This document shows positions 26,421 to 40,600 of a DNA stretch of 64,000 nt, one piece after another. A model generated the notes under the pieces. The model saw nothing but the letters and a program-made list of their open reading frames with translations. It was not told where the DNA came from and did not search any database. Source of the stretch: Brachypodius melanocephalos (Eukaryota > Chordata > Aves > Passeriformes > Pycnonotidae); NCBI GenBank assembly GCA_013398615.1, contig VZSR01000514.1:5422738-5486737 (forward strand), read 5' to 3'. Numbering within the stretch: the first letter of the stretch is position 1; the number at the start of each line of letters is the position of its first letter. A program made the position numbers and the translations under genes.

Positions 26421-26552
26421 GTGGTTTGAACACAGGGGTAGGAGCTCTTCATGCACACCCTGGATTTGATACTGACTTCATTTGTCTCTGCCTCTAAAAT
26501 TGGGGGTGTTTTGGAATTTGTCTTACAGGAGTTTTGTGAGACTTAGTTGTTT
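26421..26552 (+). mobile_element. MIR-like tRNA-derived SINE remnant
   Basis: GTGGTTTGAACACAGGGG followed by TAGGAGC corresponds to the tRNA-related head of amniote MIR elements (GTGGTTAGAGCACAGGACTGGGAGTC). CCCTGGATTTGATACTGACTT follows at the place of the CCTGGGTTC B-box part. CTCTAAAATTGGGGGTG and GTTTTGTGAGACTTAG then follow at the place of the CATCTGTAAAATGGGG and GTTGTGAGGATTA core. The segments occur in the right order and spacing. Divergence is high, so the element is ancient and inactive. Confidence 0.6.
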
Positions 26553-29500
26553 CATGTTCCTGTTCCAGGACACGAGTAAAATTTATATCCTCAAATGAAT
26601 AGCCACTACATTTAAAATTAAAAAAATAAAAGATAAATATAACAGCCTAGCTACTTCTGCAGCTGTTCCAATGGCACCAAGTGCTATTGCAGCAAAGGCC
26701 CTGGTTCTGGGCCAACCTGTGTGACTGCTTTGAAGAGGCTCCCCTGCCTTTATGAGGTGTGTATCACAGTTTAGGATACATCGCGCCACCACGTTTCCCA
26801 TGGGTGTTCCTGGTAGCCCAAATGCTCTTTCCCTTTTATATTTACAGTATCCATGTTTTAGGATTCTGCTATGGGGCCTTAGAGCTCTTGGATGGCCAAG
26901 CCAAGCTAGGAGCAGCTATGGCATGGGGACCTGTGTGCCAGTATAGGACTTTGTGGTCCTGAAATGGGTGCTGCTCCTTCTACAGGGCTTAAAAGCTGAT
27001 AGCTGAGAGGGAGCAGATGCAGGGACTTTCTCCAGGGACTTTAGTTTCCCCAGGGACTGTAACACCAATGTGCTTTCACTGCTCTTTCATGCCAGACCTA
27101 GAAGCAAGATTAAAACGTACACATCTATTGGAAAGTCCAGGTCAGTGGATGCCGTGTCCTGTGGTAATCTGGCATGTACAGGGTTGGTGGAGACACAACC
27201 CTCCTTCAGACTGTCAGCTTCATTTCTTCATCAGCCTTTTGCAGAGGCAGTGCCAGCATGTTGAAGCTGAAGGGCTTTTTCCATTCTCTTCGTATCATCA
27301 CGCACTGGGCTGTAGACTAAGCAGGTTCCAGTTGGGAAATACAATCCCTGAACATGTGAGATCACACCAAGGAGCCAATCCCTACAGGAAGCAAAATTAG
27401 CAGGAAATAGCTATTACTCATCTTGTTCCCTTTTTACAAATGGTGAATCCTTTTTAAAAGCCACATCTGGGAAATGGAAAACTAGTGTTTGGAGCAGAAA
27501 TCTTTATCTCTAGGAAAAGACAAGTTTCATCCTTTTTTATGGCTTAATACAGAATTTTTGGACTGTTCTTCACTCTATAATCTGTAGCTTGCTTAGTCTG
27601 TGGCTGTTTTTACATATATTTTCTCAACTGTCATCTATTGGCACCAGAGACAATGTCAAGGGAACAGAATTCTATGACAAATTACTGCATAGAAGAAAGA
27701 GATGGTGTGTGGTTGTGTCTTGTGCCAGAATGATTAATTCCAGAAAGACCCCTTAAATTCCAATGAATGCTTCAGAAATCAGAGTATTTTGATACTGGCC
27801 AGCTTGATTTAAGGCTACTAAAATTATTCAATTATGCTTCTGCCCCACCTGAAGTACTTCTTGGCACTGTTGTAGGCTGCAGGGGGGAAAAAATGGGCAT
27901 GTAAAAATTATTCTTCTTGCACACCGCTAGAAGGAAAACAAGGCTGTGTTTGGTGTAACTTTGCCAGGGCCTGGTAAAACTGATCACAGTTAAAGTGGGC
28001 AAAAATGAGCCTGTCATGTGCAGCAAAAAAATGATAGGTCTCCCTGGTTGCAACCCACAGTTTGATGAATGAAAATCAAGAGCACTGTAGAACATCCTTT
28101 ATAAACCAAGTCTTTCTAAAAGTTAACAGCAGTAAACAATTGCATGGGCTGGCATGTTCTACAGGAGGATTTCTGCACTTTGTTCAGGCTTACTAACAAC
28201 ACTTTGGTTTGCTTGATAACCAGTTGCAAAACTGAGATATAGGGTGAGTAAGGGCTGTGTTGATGGTCAAGAAAGCAGTCAGAATAACAATTAAAAAACA
28301 GTATCTAGGCTACAGAATGACACTTCTGAACCTAGTCCTGCAATTCATCCTGGAAAGATTGTCTTGCACAATCCCCATTTAATCTGTCAGTATTTTCTTC
28401 TTGCTGTTACTCTGAAACCCCAGTTTTCAGGTGACAGTAGCTTGTGAAGAAATACAGAGAAGAGAAATAAGTGAAAAATAGCACTACAAATGTGGCAATT
28501 CATTTTCTACTGCACAAACATTTAGGAGACTTAGTCTTTTGTTTCGTGGTTGTAACTTCCACTGTCAGTAGTGCCAATGGACGTGTTGGACACAGATTTC
28601 TATCCATGGTGTGACTTTCTTTTGTGAAGTTCAGCTGGTCCTGGGACTATGCTGTAAGGGAAGCAGACATTTTAAGTCAATAGCTGCTTTAGCTTGAATT
28701 AGTTTGCAAAATCTGAGATGTAGCCAGAAACCAGCACAGCTCTTTAGGAAGGAATGGCTGCTTAAGGGACTGCTTTGAAATATCCTTGCTCCTACTGGGT
28801 GGTGGCCAGCTTTGAAAGGCAGCCTGGCAGGTTGTTGTTTGAACCAGGACTAAGAAAGGAACATAGGGATCCTAATGTCATTTAAATTTTCAGAGAGGAA
28901 GAACCAGGATAAGTTTAAGGTCAACTGTTTTTGTAAATATAGTCTGTAATTTGAGTTTTCTATAGTATTTGTAAAACAAACATTTTGTGAGCAGAGGTGG
29001 TGCCCAAGTTGCTAGCTGTAGTTCTACAATCTACTTTATATTTTCTTTACACAGCTCTGAATTAGAAGCTTTGGGTTCTCCTAGGAGCAAAAACCCAAGT
29101 TTTAAAAAGATAGTTAAATATACTGGGAAATATGAAGGGCTGTGATGGGGGAAAGAGAGGGTATGGCAGGCGGAAAGAACCCCCGGGGAATGTTAAGTGC
29201 ACATGTAAGAATAGGACATATGATCCTTCTTTATTATTGTCCATTTAAAATTACAATGTGTTCCACTTAAACTAGACATGCTAATAAAATAAGAAGAGTC
29301 ATTTATAGTGGACAAATTCCAAAGACCAAAGCTGCGTCCTCATTTAAATTCTGCTCTTTTGTTAGGGCACCCTACTGACATAATTCTCCATTGTTTCTGC
29401 CATTATCGCTCGCTTAATGCAGGACATAGTGTCGGGAAATTCCTGTCTGGCACTTACAAGGTGTTTCTAAAAAGGGGAACAAAAGAGTCAAGAGCACACA

Positions 29501-31461
29501 GGGAGCAGGAAGAAGCTGCGAGGGGAAGTGGCAGCAGAGGGAGGAATTCGAGATAGAAGCAGGGGCTGGGGCAGACCAAGGGAAGAGCAGCAAGAAGTGG
29601 GGGCAGGCAGAACCTCTCTGCACTGCCTCTGCAGTCCCAACCATCACGGGCAAATCTCGTAGGAGACTTAGCAAGCACTGAAGGATGGTGAAAATGCAAC
29701 ATTTCTGAGTGTGGAGAGCCCCTGGGCTGGGAGGGCACAGGACAGAGCAGAGGATCTGCTGGGGAAAAGAGGCTGCATCACTGAGAAACTGGGGTTGGAA
29801 TGCTGGCTCCAGAAGAGTTTGATGGAGGTTTGATGCTGAGGATTTGTGGTGGTCAGTGAATGGGAGAAGAGCTGGTGTCAAGGCTCTCTACTTCTCCTGA
29901 TACTCTGGAGCAGGATATCCTAGCTTGCACTAGCCTGGACATAAGAAGATTACTCTGCACTGTCATTTGTTAATAACAATGTTGTTTTCTGTCATATAAT
30001 TAGAAAATACATCTTGCTTTGCCTCCAAGCACTGTCACCTTATTGCATTTGCACATTTTTCATAATATTTCAAGCGAACTGACCAGATAACATTAATGAA
30101 TATATTAGATAGGCAGGCACTTTTAAGGAAAAATAATAAACATACTTGTATATTAAAAAGTTAATTCAGTCTGGAGCCAAACAGGTAATTTTCCCTTCAG
30201 CATTTTTTCACTCAGCTAAGACAGGTTGGACTAGGAGTGCAGTCACCCTGTCTACGCTCTTGGCTTGGCTTGCATACCAGGGGCGAATTTTCTTCAGAGA
30301 CAGACAGCAAGATGATCTGATTGGCCTCGGTCCAGGGCATGCTCACAAAGGGCCCTTTGATGGAGGGCTCCTTGGTGAGCCCTGTACCAAAAGCTGCCTG
30401 CCACCCTCCTTTCAAAGATACCCATTTACAGTAATTCAGGGAGGGGGAGAAGGGAAATAAATAAAGAGACGTCAAATAGGGGGGTTGCCACAGGAATAAT
30501 TACGTTACTGGGCTTGGAGGGAGTAGGGAAGAGGAGGGGGGAGTTATTAAGTAAACTGCTGGATGTTGAAGTAGCTGTTTGGCAACAATGCAACAACATA
30601 AGGCATTTGCAATTAAGCTCATTAAAGCTTCATCATTTTGCTTATCAATCTTTTCTGAAAAGGGTGGGGTGAAGCACCCATATATTAAAACATGGCTGCT
30701 TTTATAGATAAGGAGTGATCACTGCCTGTTTGACTCTCTGAGCTGCCCTGTAGTACCCATCCTGTGATGGCATACATGATTAGCTGATTTAACTCCCTCT
30801 TGTACACAGGCAGGGCATTTATAGAAGTTGGTTATTGTGTCCCTGCACTCCACTGCTGCAACACCCACCCCAGGCAACTGCTCCTCCTTCCTGCTCTCTT
30901 GTTTGGTATCCAGATGTGGTCTCCTGCCTATCTGTCAATTTCGATCCCCTTTGTTCTCAAAACTGGTTTTTGGAAGAGTGTTTACTGAAGCCTCCACACC
31001 ACGGAATAAGGGAAAGGTGAGCTGGGTTATCAGAGCCATTGCTTCCTGTCAGAGGGGTTGTCCTCTGACTGGAGTCCATACTATTCCATGCTCATCAGAG
31101 GCTTTGAGTTTCAATGGAAATAACAGCGACTTGAAGACACATTAGTGGATAGAACAGATCTGAGTCATTCCAGATCTGTTGGAGTTCTCAACCTGCCTGA
31201 ACTGATTTTTAACATGGCCTCTTCTGGCTGAAGGACAGTGGAGTGTGTGAGTTGACTGGCAAAGCCATCAGAGCAGCAGTCATGGTGTGAGAGCCTTGCA
31301 GTAAGAACAGCAGCAACACTGCTTTGGCGCTGCTTCCCAGAGTACAAGGAGGGAGGTCTGGGAAGAAATCAGGTCTGTCTTCTTCTGGTAATGTAAAAGT
31401 CAATATGTGCCACTACAGATTGTTGTGGATAGTAGGTGTCTGAGGACAACATTTCAGATAC
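26553..31461. other. Intronic sequence, nothing specific
   Basis: No exon or RNA gene is supported. At 27020-27058 the octamer CAGGGACT occurs three times with uneven spacing, a small imperfect tandem. The 29454-29880 part is purine-rich on the plus strand and leaves a long open frame on the minus strand with no recognisable domain. Confidence 0.5.
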
Positions 31462-31675
31462 AGATACCTCTCATCATCCAGGAGCCTCAGAGCACTGTAG
31501 ATGTGAGCTAAGCCCTGCACCATCCCTTTGTGGGAGGTGAGCTTTACCTTCACTTTCCAGATGGAAAAGTTCTGGCACAGAGGTAACCACAAGAGACACA
31601 CTGAGTGTCTGGAGCAGGTCTGAACCCAGGAGTCCTGGTTCTCACAAGTCCAGTTTCTCCAGTATGGCCTTGGCC
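31462..31675 (-). mobile_element. MIR-like SINE, reverse orientation
   Basis: Read on the plus strand this is the reverse complement of an amniote MIR-type SINE. GCCTCAGAGCACTGTAGAT occurs, then TTTGTGGGAGGTGAG. Next comes CACTTTCCAGATGGAAAAG, for family CATTTTACAGATGGGGAAA. Next come CTGGCACAGAGGTAACCAC, for CTGAGGCACAGAGAGGTTAAG, and TGAACCCAGGAGTCCTGGTT, for the tRNA-like head GAACCCAGGAGTCCTGACT. All landmarks are collinear over about 210 bases, making this the best-preserved SINE in the window. It is still clearly old, with indels and many substitutions. The open frames that cross it are artefacts. Confidence 0.82.
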
Positions 31676-34600
31676 ATGCAGCTCTGAGATTTCCTCTGTG
31701 TTTAGGTTGACAGCAACTATACTGACCCTCAGAATTTTCATTCAAAATTGATCCATTTTTTTCTTGCTTCGTTTGTTTCTGGTAGCAACTCATTTCCACT
31801 TGTGATGCTTAGGGATGTTGTGGTGGGACCTTGTTCAGAAGTGGCTTTTTCTATATTAAGTTTCTTTAATTACCTTTTTCATTGTCTGCACAATATATTG
31901 TCTATATAGTGTTAAAACTCACTTTTACTTTGAAAGAAGGGAAAGGAAGAAAAAAAAAAAGAGAGAAGCTGGGGGAAATACTGATATGAAGAAGGGTATG
32001 GAAGGAGCAGCACCACTAATACAAACATGTAGGTCATATTGCCATGTGGGAATGGAAGCCAGCTTGAACTTTAATTCTTAGTTTGATCAAGGTAGTGTAA
32101 AACCAAACCCCAGAGGATTTCCAATGGAGAAACTGGATTTATATTTTACATATGAGCTGTAGTTGAAGCCAAATGTTCATTCCACTCAAATTGTGTAGGT
32201 GGATTACTTTGCTTCCAGCCTTGAAGTATCATGTTTTTAGCTGCTAATAAACTTAATAAAATCCATTTCTTATTTCCCCTGGTGTACTGTGTTCATGAGC
32301 CTTGATGTGCCATAAGAGCAATGCTGTCCAGAAAATTCATTTATCAAGAAACAGACAAATGATGGTGTATGAATAAGTCAAGAGGAAAAAGAATATATGT
32401 ACCACTCTTTCAATGGCATTGCTCTTACCAGAACTGCCAGCTTTCTGTTTTCTTCTGACTTACAACTGGACGAAAGAGTTGAGAAAACTTAATAAATTTT
32501 CACATCATCAACCTAATAGAGAACTAAGATATGTACAGGTTGGGTTTTTTTCATTTTTTAAATTGTTCCTTTCCCAATCAGAAATATCTTGCTGTACCAA
32601 CAAGCTTCCAGTGTTGGCTTAGCTCCCAGAACCAGTTTTGGCTTAGCTGCCATTTCACACAATGTATGATCAGTCTAAGGGTTCATTGCCACTGGAATTC
32701 ACTGAAGCCAAGAATTTACAAAACTGAATGAGGGATTAGACATTTATGTAGATAACAAAATATCTAGCATTATTGTAGCTAATACAAAGAGATCACTGAG
32801 AAGGAGATAAAAGCTCACTTTTGAAAGGTGTTAGATAATGTTTAATATTTAGAATTGGGGTGAAATTTCCTTGGGCACTTCCCTCCAGGAGGATGTAGAC
32901 TATCACAAAGTATCCTTGAACTTTGACATGTTCAGTCTTGGATACTGAATTGGAAGAGTTGTATCTGGTTATACACAGCAATAACTCTTTCTACTCCGTG
33001 CACATTTTCTGATGTCCCACAGTTAGCGAAACAAGATAATCCAAAGAGTGGCCTTTAACCCACGGTGTTAAATTCAATCACTGGCCAGCAAGAGGTGCCA
33101 AGTGAGCTAAGACATCAGTGAGGGTGAGCAATGTCCTGAGTTAAATCTTGACTTCAAGACTCGGAAGTACAGAGTTGAATGGAAGCTTCGTTGCAGGCAA
33201 AGCCACTTCTTTCAACCCCTTCATATCCCCCATATGCAATGAAATGTCACCCCTCCTTTCAAAATGTGGCTGTGGCACGTTGCTGGAGCACAATGAATTC
33301 ATCACTTCACTTAATAGATTTATTGGGGCGAGCTGGGAGAGGGAATAATCTTTTAAAATATTTAGGGTAAACACAAGGGTAAAAAAGAGTGGGAAACAAA
33401 CTGCTTTATGGTAACAAGGAGTGGGAACCAGACAAGGAAGGAAAACAGAGAGGGTAGAGGCCTCAGGTACAGAGGAAGAAGTAAGATCTTAGGTAGAAAC
33501 AGAAGGGTAAGGCAGGGTTGAACATATAAACAAAGGGTTTAAGAGAAAAAGCAACATGACTTTTGAGGCTTTTAATGCACATCTGACCCAAATCATCTGT
33601 CCTTTCAGAGTCAGCCCATCACCTCCCTTGTTTAGACTTTATTTTTCCTTGGAGATCCGTAATCCTTGCTCTAAAGAGCTCCTGACTTGGTGGACATGTG
33701 TTGTGTTAGTAAATGCTGCTATTGAAGTCAGCAGACTCGTTAAAACTTGTTCTTTTTGTGCAGCGATGGAGTTTGTGGTGAGCGGGGAGTGCAAGCCCGG
33801 TCATTCCTCCTGGGGTGTGTGCAGCCTGGAAGGGGTTCAGGGAGAGGGGGGAGGCCCAGGCAGCTCGACAGCAGTCTTCCCACCTCTCTGTTGGCCATGG
33901 CAGAGGGTTCCTCATGGAATCTCTTTGTAGGGGGAGTAGGGGTTATCAAGAGCACAGAGTTTTTCTTTCCAGCAAACAAAAATCACCACTGAAAACTCTT
34001 TCAGAACTTAATACAACCTGAGGCAATATTTCTCCTGCAGAAACCACAAACAACTTAATGCATGTGTATTTAGGAAAGGACTCCAGACTCATCTGAGCAG
34101 ATCACAGGGGACTGCAGGGGTGTAGGGAGTACTAAAGCCGCTGTTGGTGGCATTGGGCTCTGTTGGCTTTGGTCACTCATTGAGGGCCAGACCTCTGACT
34201 TCCTCAGGGGGGCCTGTTTCTATCCACTTCAGTAGAAAAGGTAGAGGAAGGGGGAAAATGGAAGTCGACCATGTTACATTTAGAGTTTATCAGTTCTCTT
34301 CTGCAAATGTTTTCACAGGAAAAATTAAGTTTCTTTTAAAGATAAAGTCCACTAGCATGTAAGTGCACATAAAGTGATGGGCCCCAGCAATGTATTTGCA
34401 GAAGACAAGCATTTTCTGGTACAGGGCTTTTGTTTCATGCTGAAAATTTTTTTTAAAGTTTATTGGTTTTAAAAGATATTGCTCTTTTCAGTTTCCCTTA
34501 TTCCCACTCTCTACTGTATCCCTGAGAGATATGTATTCCTTAGAAAAGTATTTCATTTGGGAAGGGTAAAACCACAGTCAGGTTTTTGCACATCATTTTC

Positions 34601-37600
34601 ATGAGTTTTATGTAGATGTTATGTGGACCAGAAAAAGTAAAGGTGCCATCACTTTGTGTTCTAATTAGTGTGTGCATGAAAAAGAAAAAGAGAAAATGGA
34701 ACCTGCTCTTCAATACTAAAACGCAGCATTGTTGGAGGATCTAACACTGAGATTTTAAATTGAGCTTTTGCAGCTATTTCTTTCTCCCTGAAGAATCTGT
34801 TGGCCTGAAGTTGTGTAACTGTCTAATAAAGTCATTGTGGGGGTCTTTGCTATCCTGGAAAATAAAAGATTAGAAAATTGTAGCGCAAAGCTCATGTTTG
34901 CTAAAGTGATCAACCTTAAATGGTGTGTGGGTTATCTCAGAGTCTATCAGCATAACTGATTTGAATAGAGCTGTCTTTAAAATAGAGATCTGCTGGTTAA
35001 GATTTGTTTTCATTTAGGTCTTACTTTCAGCAATAGGATTAGCCTAAGGTCTATATATCTACAGGCTCTTGTATAAACAAGCAGTTTAAACAAAACTACC
35101 ATTATTATACTGATTTAGGGAGAGAGAAAAGCCTTGTTTGGTTTATTGAGTTAAGATCATATGTGTGACAAATAAAGCCTTCCTTTAAATGTAAGTTTTG
35201 TCCCATTCAATATAGTAAGTTTTTTGAGAAAAAAAAAAATTTACAAAGGCAAACATTATTCTTAATGCCAATTCAAATTGTCACCTCCAGGTTTTAATCC
35301 CATAGGCTGGTGAAATACGTGCTATTTCATCCAGTTGAGCAACAAGGCAGCTGATATCACCATATTTATCACCGTTGGGGTGATATAATCAATTTACTTC
35401 TTGCTATAAGAACTGCCCTTACACTTCCTTTTTCTACCTTTTACTCAATAGCCTTATTAAACTCTTTTCAGTGCTGATTTATTGCAGCCATGGAAAATGT
35501 CGTGTTCTGTGGTACTTCCCCCACAAGTAACTTCAATTGCTGTTGTCACTCCTTTCTCTTTTTTGTTTTATTCAGCACATCAGGTTTTATTTACTGTCTT
35601 AAATTGTCTCGTAAATAAAGTGTGAAAGTTCTGAGCTCAGTTAGCAACTTGGGATCTAATGAGGGGTGGCTGATCATTTATGGTATGGATGCCATGGGTT
35701 TTATTTCATACAACAGCAGGCAGAGTACACATGTGTCTGAGTCCCCATCAGAGGAGGTGCTGTGAGCTTAAAATTGGTTTGTGACCAAAGAAGGACTGAA
35801 AAGTGTGGTGGGAAAGTGCTGTTGAACAGAAACAATCTAAAAATATTGGGTTTTTTTTTTTAATATCTATGCAATTCAGATGCTGAATTTGAAATGGGAA
35901 GAATATCAGGGAACTGTTTCAAATTGCCACAAAACCAGCTAAGTTAAACTTCTGTTAAATGAATGTGAACAAACTCGTCTCCTTTTAGTCCAGTCATGCC
36001 AGGTCAGGTCTTAAGGCTCACAGAGCTGCATCTTTGCAGAATTCCTCTAAGTGGGTGAAGTTGGCGGTGGATGCATGAATTTCCAAATGCACAAGTTGCT
36101 ATAGCAGTTCAGGAGGACCCCTGGATAAAAGCAGTCATACCAGCAATGACAATATTGTCTGCTCTCTTAAATGCCTTTTAAAATACTTGAAATTTTTATG
36201 GATGATCCCTAAAATATTGCACTAGCAAGATAGCGATGTATTTAAATTGTCAACAACTGACCCTGGATCACTGGTTAGAAATATTGCATTTGCTCATTGT
36301 GGTCTGTTTGCTGCTGGTGGTTGCAGCTGAAGAGCTGAGTGGACTTGCTGGTGAAAGTAAATTTCACCTTCACCACAGAACTCGATTGCAGGTTGTGAGT
36401 ATTATTTAAATGGAAATTATTTCCTTATAAGAAGTCTCACAGAAGCATTGGAGTTTTTTCCAGGCTGACTTTTTAATATTTATTTTGTATTGTTCTCGCT
36501 TTTATCCTTAATTTGGGGCTAAATTAGATCTGTCAGTGTCCCTTTAAATTTATTCCTGGCTGACTAATTTGTTTTAGCTAACTTGTTTCAGGACAAGTGT
36601 AGAATACTTACTGCACAAAAGAGAAAATTCAGATCAATCTCAGTCTGCTGAGAAAATTAATCAATTTGCAAGTTACATCTAGCTAAATTCTGTCATTTAA
36701 AGCAGGCATTGGATTTCCTTTCCCATGTTATGGGAAGGTAACTCAGTCTCCATTGGCCAAGGACTAATTCACTTGCCTTGTGCTCTGTGTTGAGGCCATT
36801 AAAGGGCTGCACTTAGAAAACAGCTGCTTTGTGTGTGTGTGCCAGTATCTCATTTTCCACATATGTAACAGATCAAAACATTTAGATTGGGTTGATCCAG
36901 TCAATCTTGGTGGAGAGATTTTGAAGCAGCATGAGTAAATAAGAGCCTCTCTTGGCGGGAGGACGCCTTTGCCCCGATCCTGAGGAGCTATTGGTGGGCA
37001 CCACCCCAATTAAAGCACACTGGCCCATACCAGCTTTGCAAGGATTCTTTTCCAGAGCCAATTAGCTGCAGAACATTTGGTAGAAAGGAACAAATCGCTG
37101 AAAACTCAGCCCTGTACAATGTTATCATTTATGTTCAGCGCCAGTCTAGTGCTCAAGAGTGTTTCTTTTTGTTACACTTCTGCAGACCTGCTGGAAAGAA
37201 AAATGTTTCCTGCTTCTTGTTTGGCCTATATATTCTAGAGCCTCATTGTTCAGTGTTATCACCTTAAGAAGCAGTTAAGATTAAAGTGAGATAGCACACA
37301 TTCGAGTTTAGGAAAGCAGCCAGAGAGGCTGTACAACTTTTATGGTCTTCATCCAAAGTGCATTTAAGTGTGGGACTGTTTTTCAGAAAATTGAATCACA
37401 ATGTAATTTTTCAACTGCTCTGTATTTCCATTTATACTCTTCATCCTCTAAATCTGTGCCATGATATGGCTGTCTACTGTTGGCCAGGGTTCCTGGGCCA
37501 GCTCTCAAGAATATGGAAATCAGAGAACTAAAAAGAGGAAGAGGATGCTTTGGCAAGCTTACTTTTATTGGTTACGGATAGTTGGCTATCACTGTGGTAC

Positions 37601-40600
37601 CCCTTGGGATTATCACCCGCCAAAACCCAGAACTCCATTTCAGAGGGAATTATTTCAAGGAGCAGAAGCAATTGCAGAGTAGTGTAGCAGGCAGTGCTGT
37701 AAAGAGTGATGCAATTTTTTGGAAATTCTGCCTTGCTGTGGCTGTATGCCTGGGAATTACTGTACTTATTCATGTACAAGTGAAAAAACCTAAGTCCTTA
37801 GGAGAAAAATGCTGTTATTTGATTACTAATGTGGACAATTGTTACTATGCTTAAAAATAAGACCATCAAATTAGTTTGTGAAGAGGAGAGAGGGGTTTGC
37901 ATGCAGTGCAATGAACAGGGAAAAAAGAGACAAGGAAAGAGAAAGTCAGAATTTTAAACTACATTTAATTGGGTGTCTGTTTAAAATAATCGTAATATTT
38001 TTTCCTGTGATTGCTAAAGGTTACCAGTTTTACTAAAAAAAATTTAAATAGGTAGTATAATTGCACGGCAGACCCAAATTGTGAAGCTGTTCCATGCTCT
38101 GTGGGTGTCACTCTAGAAAGTTCCTGGTGGACAGGCGGCCAGGGTGACACTGTGCCTTGAATAAGAGGGCTGAGGACAGGCACGACTGAGCTGTGCCAGC
38201 TGTGTGTGGAGCTGGCTGCAGTGAGGCCAGGGGGGCCTCAGTCAAGAAGCTGAGCAGTGAAGAAAAAAGCAAGTAGGCTGGATAATGCTGTGAAGCTGAT
38301 AATTAATATTTCTGAAGCTGTTAGGAAACGAGAGGTTAGGAATCCTTTGGCATCTCTGTAGATGTCTTCTTCTGTATTGGTCAGATGCAGGATATGGGCA
38401 AGAAATTAATGAAATTCTGCATTGCTGTGCTCATAAACAGCTATTTCTCCTTCTACAGCCCCTCTTCGTATGAGTTTCTTAAGATTGGCTAATGAGATTC
38501 ACTTTTATCTCAGGATCTTTAACGACTCCCAAAAGACCAGGAGCTTAGTTTTAAATCTCATCAGCAAAGCAGAGCAGCTTCCAGCAGCAGAGTGCTTCCT
38601 GACAGCATCGTGGAGCTTGCTGCAAAACTGGCTCAGAAAGAAAAAGGATGCCAGCACTAGATCCAACACTGTTGCTTTTGGCAGGTCCTGGATGTTCAGT
38701 CTCTGCCTTCCACTCATGGAGCTTGCAGCATTTCCTTGCTGTGTCTTGTGTCCTATTGCCAGGTCAGGAGTTGGCACACGTGCTGAGGTTTAAATTCCAC
38801 TGTCATGTTTGCACACACAAAATAAAGATGTAGGAGTTTAGATACCACGTTTGAAATAGCTGCTGGAAAAATACAGGTATGTTATTGCCTCTGCTCATTA
38901 CAAAAACTGCATCAACATGTCCCAGTGATTGACTGAGTCTTCACAAAGTTAGTGAATAAAAACAGTCACATGGCACAAGAAACCTCAAGGATGACCAGGA
39001 CCCAGAAACTGCAGGTTTTTTCACTCAAACACAAAGTGACTCCATTTTGCTAACAAGGTGCCAGACAATAGCATATGGTCACCTCTGATGGTCCATTGCC
39101 AGAAGAGCTGTAAGGCTCCAGGTGCATCCCTGGTGGGTTCAAATTACTTTCAGTGAATTCTGAATGTTAAATTTTTCAAATATGAATAGTGCTTTTGATG
39201 ACACAATTTTGGGTACTGAAATTGACCCTATTAAAGAGAAGTTATGTTTTAAAAGGACAGATATTCATCTGATAATGAAAATTAGGCCTTTTTCACAGGA
39301 CTGAGCCCTCAGAAACTCTGGCTCTCCACCTCACTATGCCCTAATTCCCAAGCAGGTCTATTGTTTGATGCATATATACTTTACATGTGACTCTATAGAA
39401 AGGAGTATTTTAAAACAAAGTAATTTGGCATATTTAAAAAGGAAAAGGATTGGAAGGGAGAAGGGAAGAGCAGTACTCACAAGCAATCAAATAACCTCAA
39501 ATTTGAGGTCATGTTCTAAATGAAAAGTATAACTTTTTTTTTCCCAAAAAGCTCATGAGTCCTTTTGGGGCAAGAGGATTTAAACAGAATTTGGAAACTT
39601 CAGTAGAAATTGCTTCCTAAATCCTTTAGAAACATTGAAATTCCTGAAAGCCCTACTTTTGAATTTAAAAGTTGAGACCAAATGCATTTGTCCATAGAGG
39701 AGAGGAACTGAGAGCTCTGAAATGAACTTCACCCTTTCCTCTCTGGTGGTAACAATCAGTATCAAAATGACCATTGAAAATCTAGTTTTTTGAGAAAGCT
39801 ATGGTGACCAACCATTCAGGATGAGATTGTCCATATTCAGGATGAGAGTATGTTCAGAATATATTCATTCCAGCATTCACATGCCCTTTCCTATGGGTTG
39901 GGACCCAAACATGACCCCTTTCTTTATCAAGTTAGTTAACCAGGGTTTTCTGTCTTATGGATAAACCAAGTATCCCAGGATAAGCTAATGCTTAGTGGCT
40001 TTTCTCTTGTTGATTCCTGAGAATCTGCTCATCCAAATGAAAAAAAAAAAGCAATTTCCCCTTGCTTCCAGTGAGGTTCTTAAGAGCCCCTAAATCCCAA
40101 AAGGAACAAAATAAGTATCCATTTTTGAAAGCCAGTAGGCTTTCTGTTCACTTCTCAGAGTTGTTCGAAGTCCATTCTTGGTTGTGGATGGTGAAAGACA
40201 CCTTAGAGCATGGTCACTCCTTCTTTCCCACTGAAAAGTTCTGTGTCCCCTCCCCCAGTCTGCTTGCTGCACCCTCCTCAGATGGGACAGGTTGGTCTGA
40301 CCTCCCTCACCTCACTCATGAGTTTAGTTCTGCCTTGTTGCCCAAGCCTTCCTTTGCTTTCCAAAAAGTCCAAGGCTGCCACAACTCAGTCTCAAGCACT
40401 GATCCCTGCCCCAGGCTGTGCCCACCTCTGCTGGTGAGGAGCCACCCTGGCAGGTGCCCAAGCCCCTCCCTGCTTCCCAGCAAAGCGGTGACCCTCATTA
40501 GGAGAGCTGAATGCTCCCAGAAAGTACCACTGGGACAACTAATCAGTTGTAAGAGCCTATTGATCTGTTACATTTGTTTTCAACGTGCAAAAAGGAGGTT

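Noticed and set aside
29414..29881. Minus-strand frame of about 155 codons rich in L, P and S
   Set aside because: The plus strand here is purine-rich, which removes stop codons from the opposite strand. No domain or conserved motif is visible.
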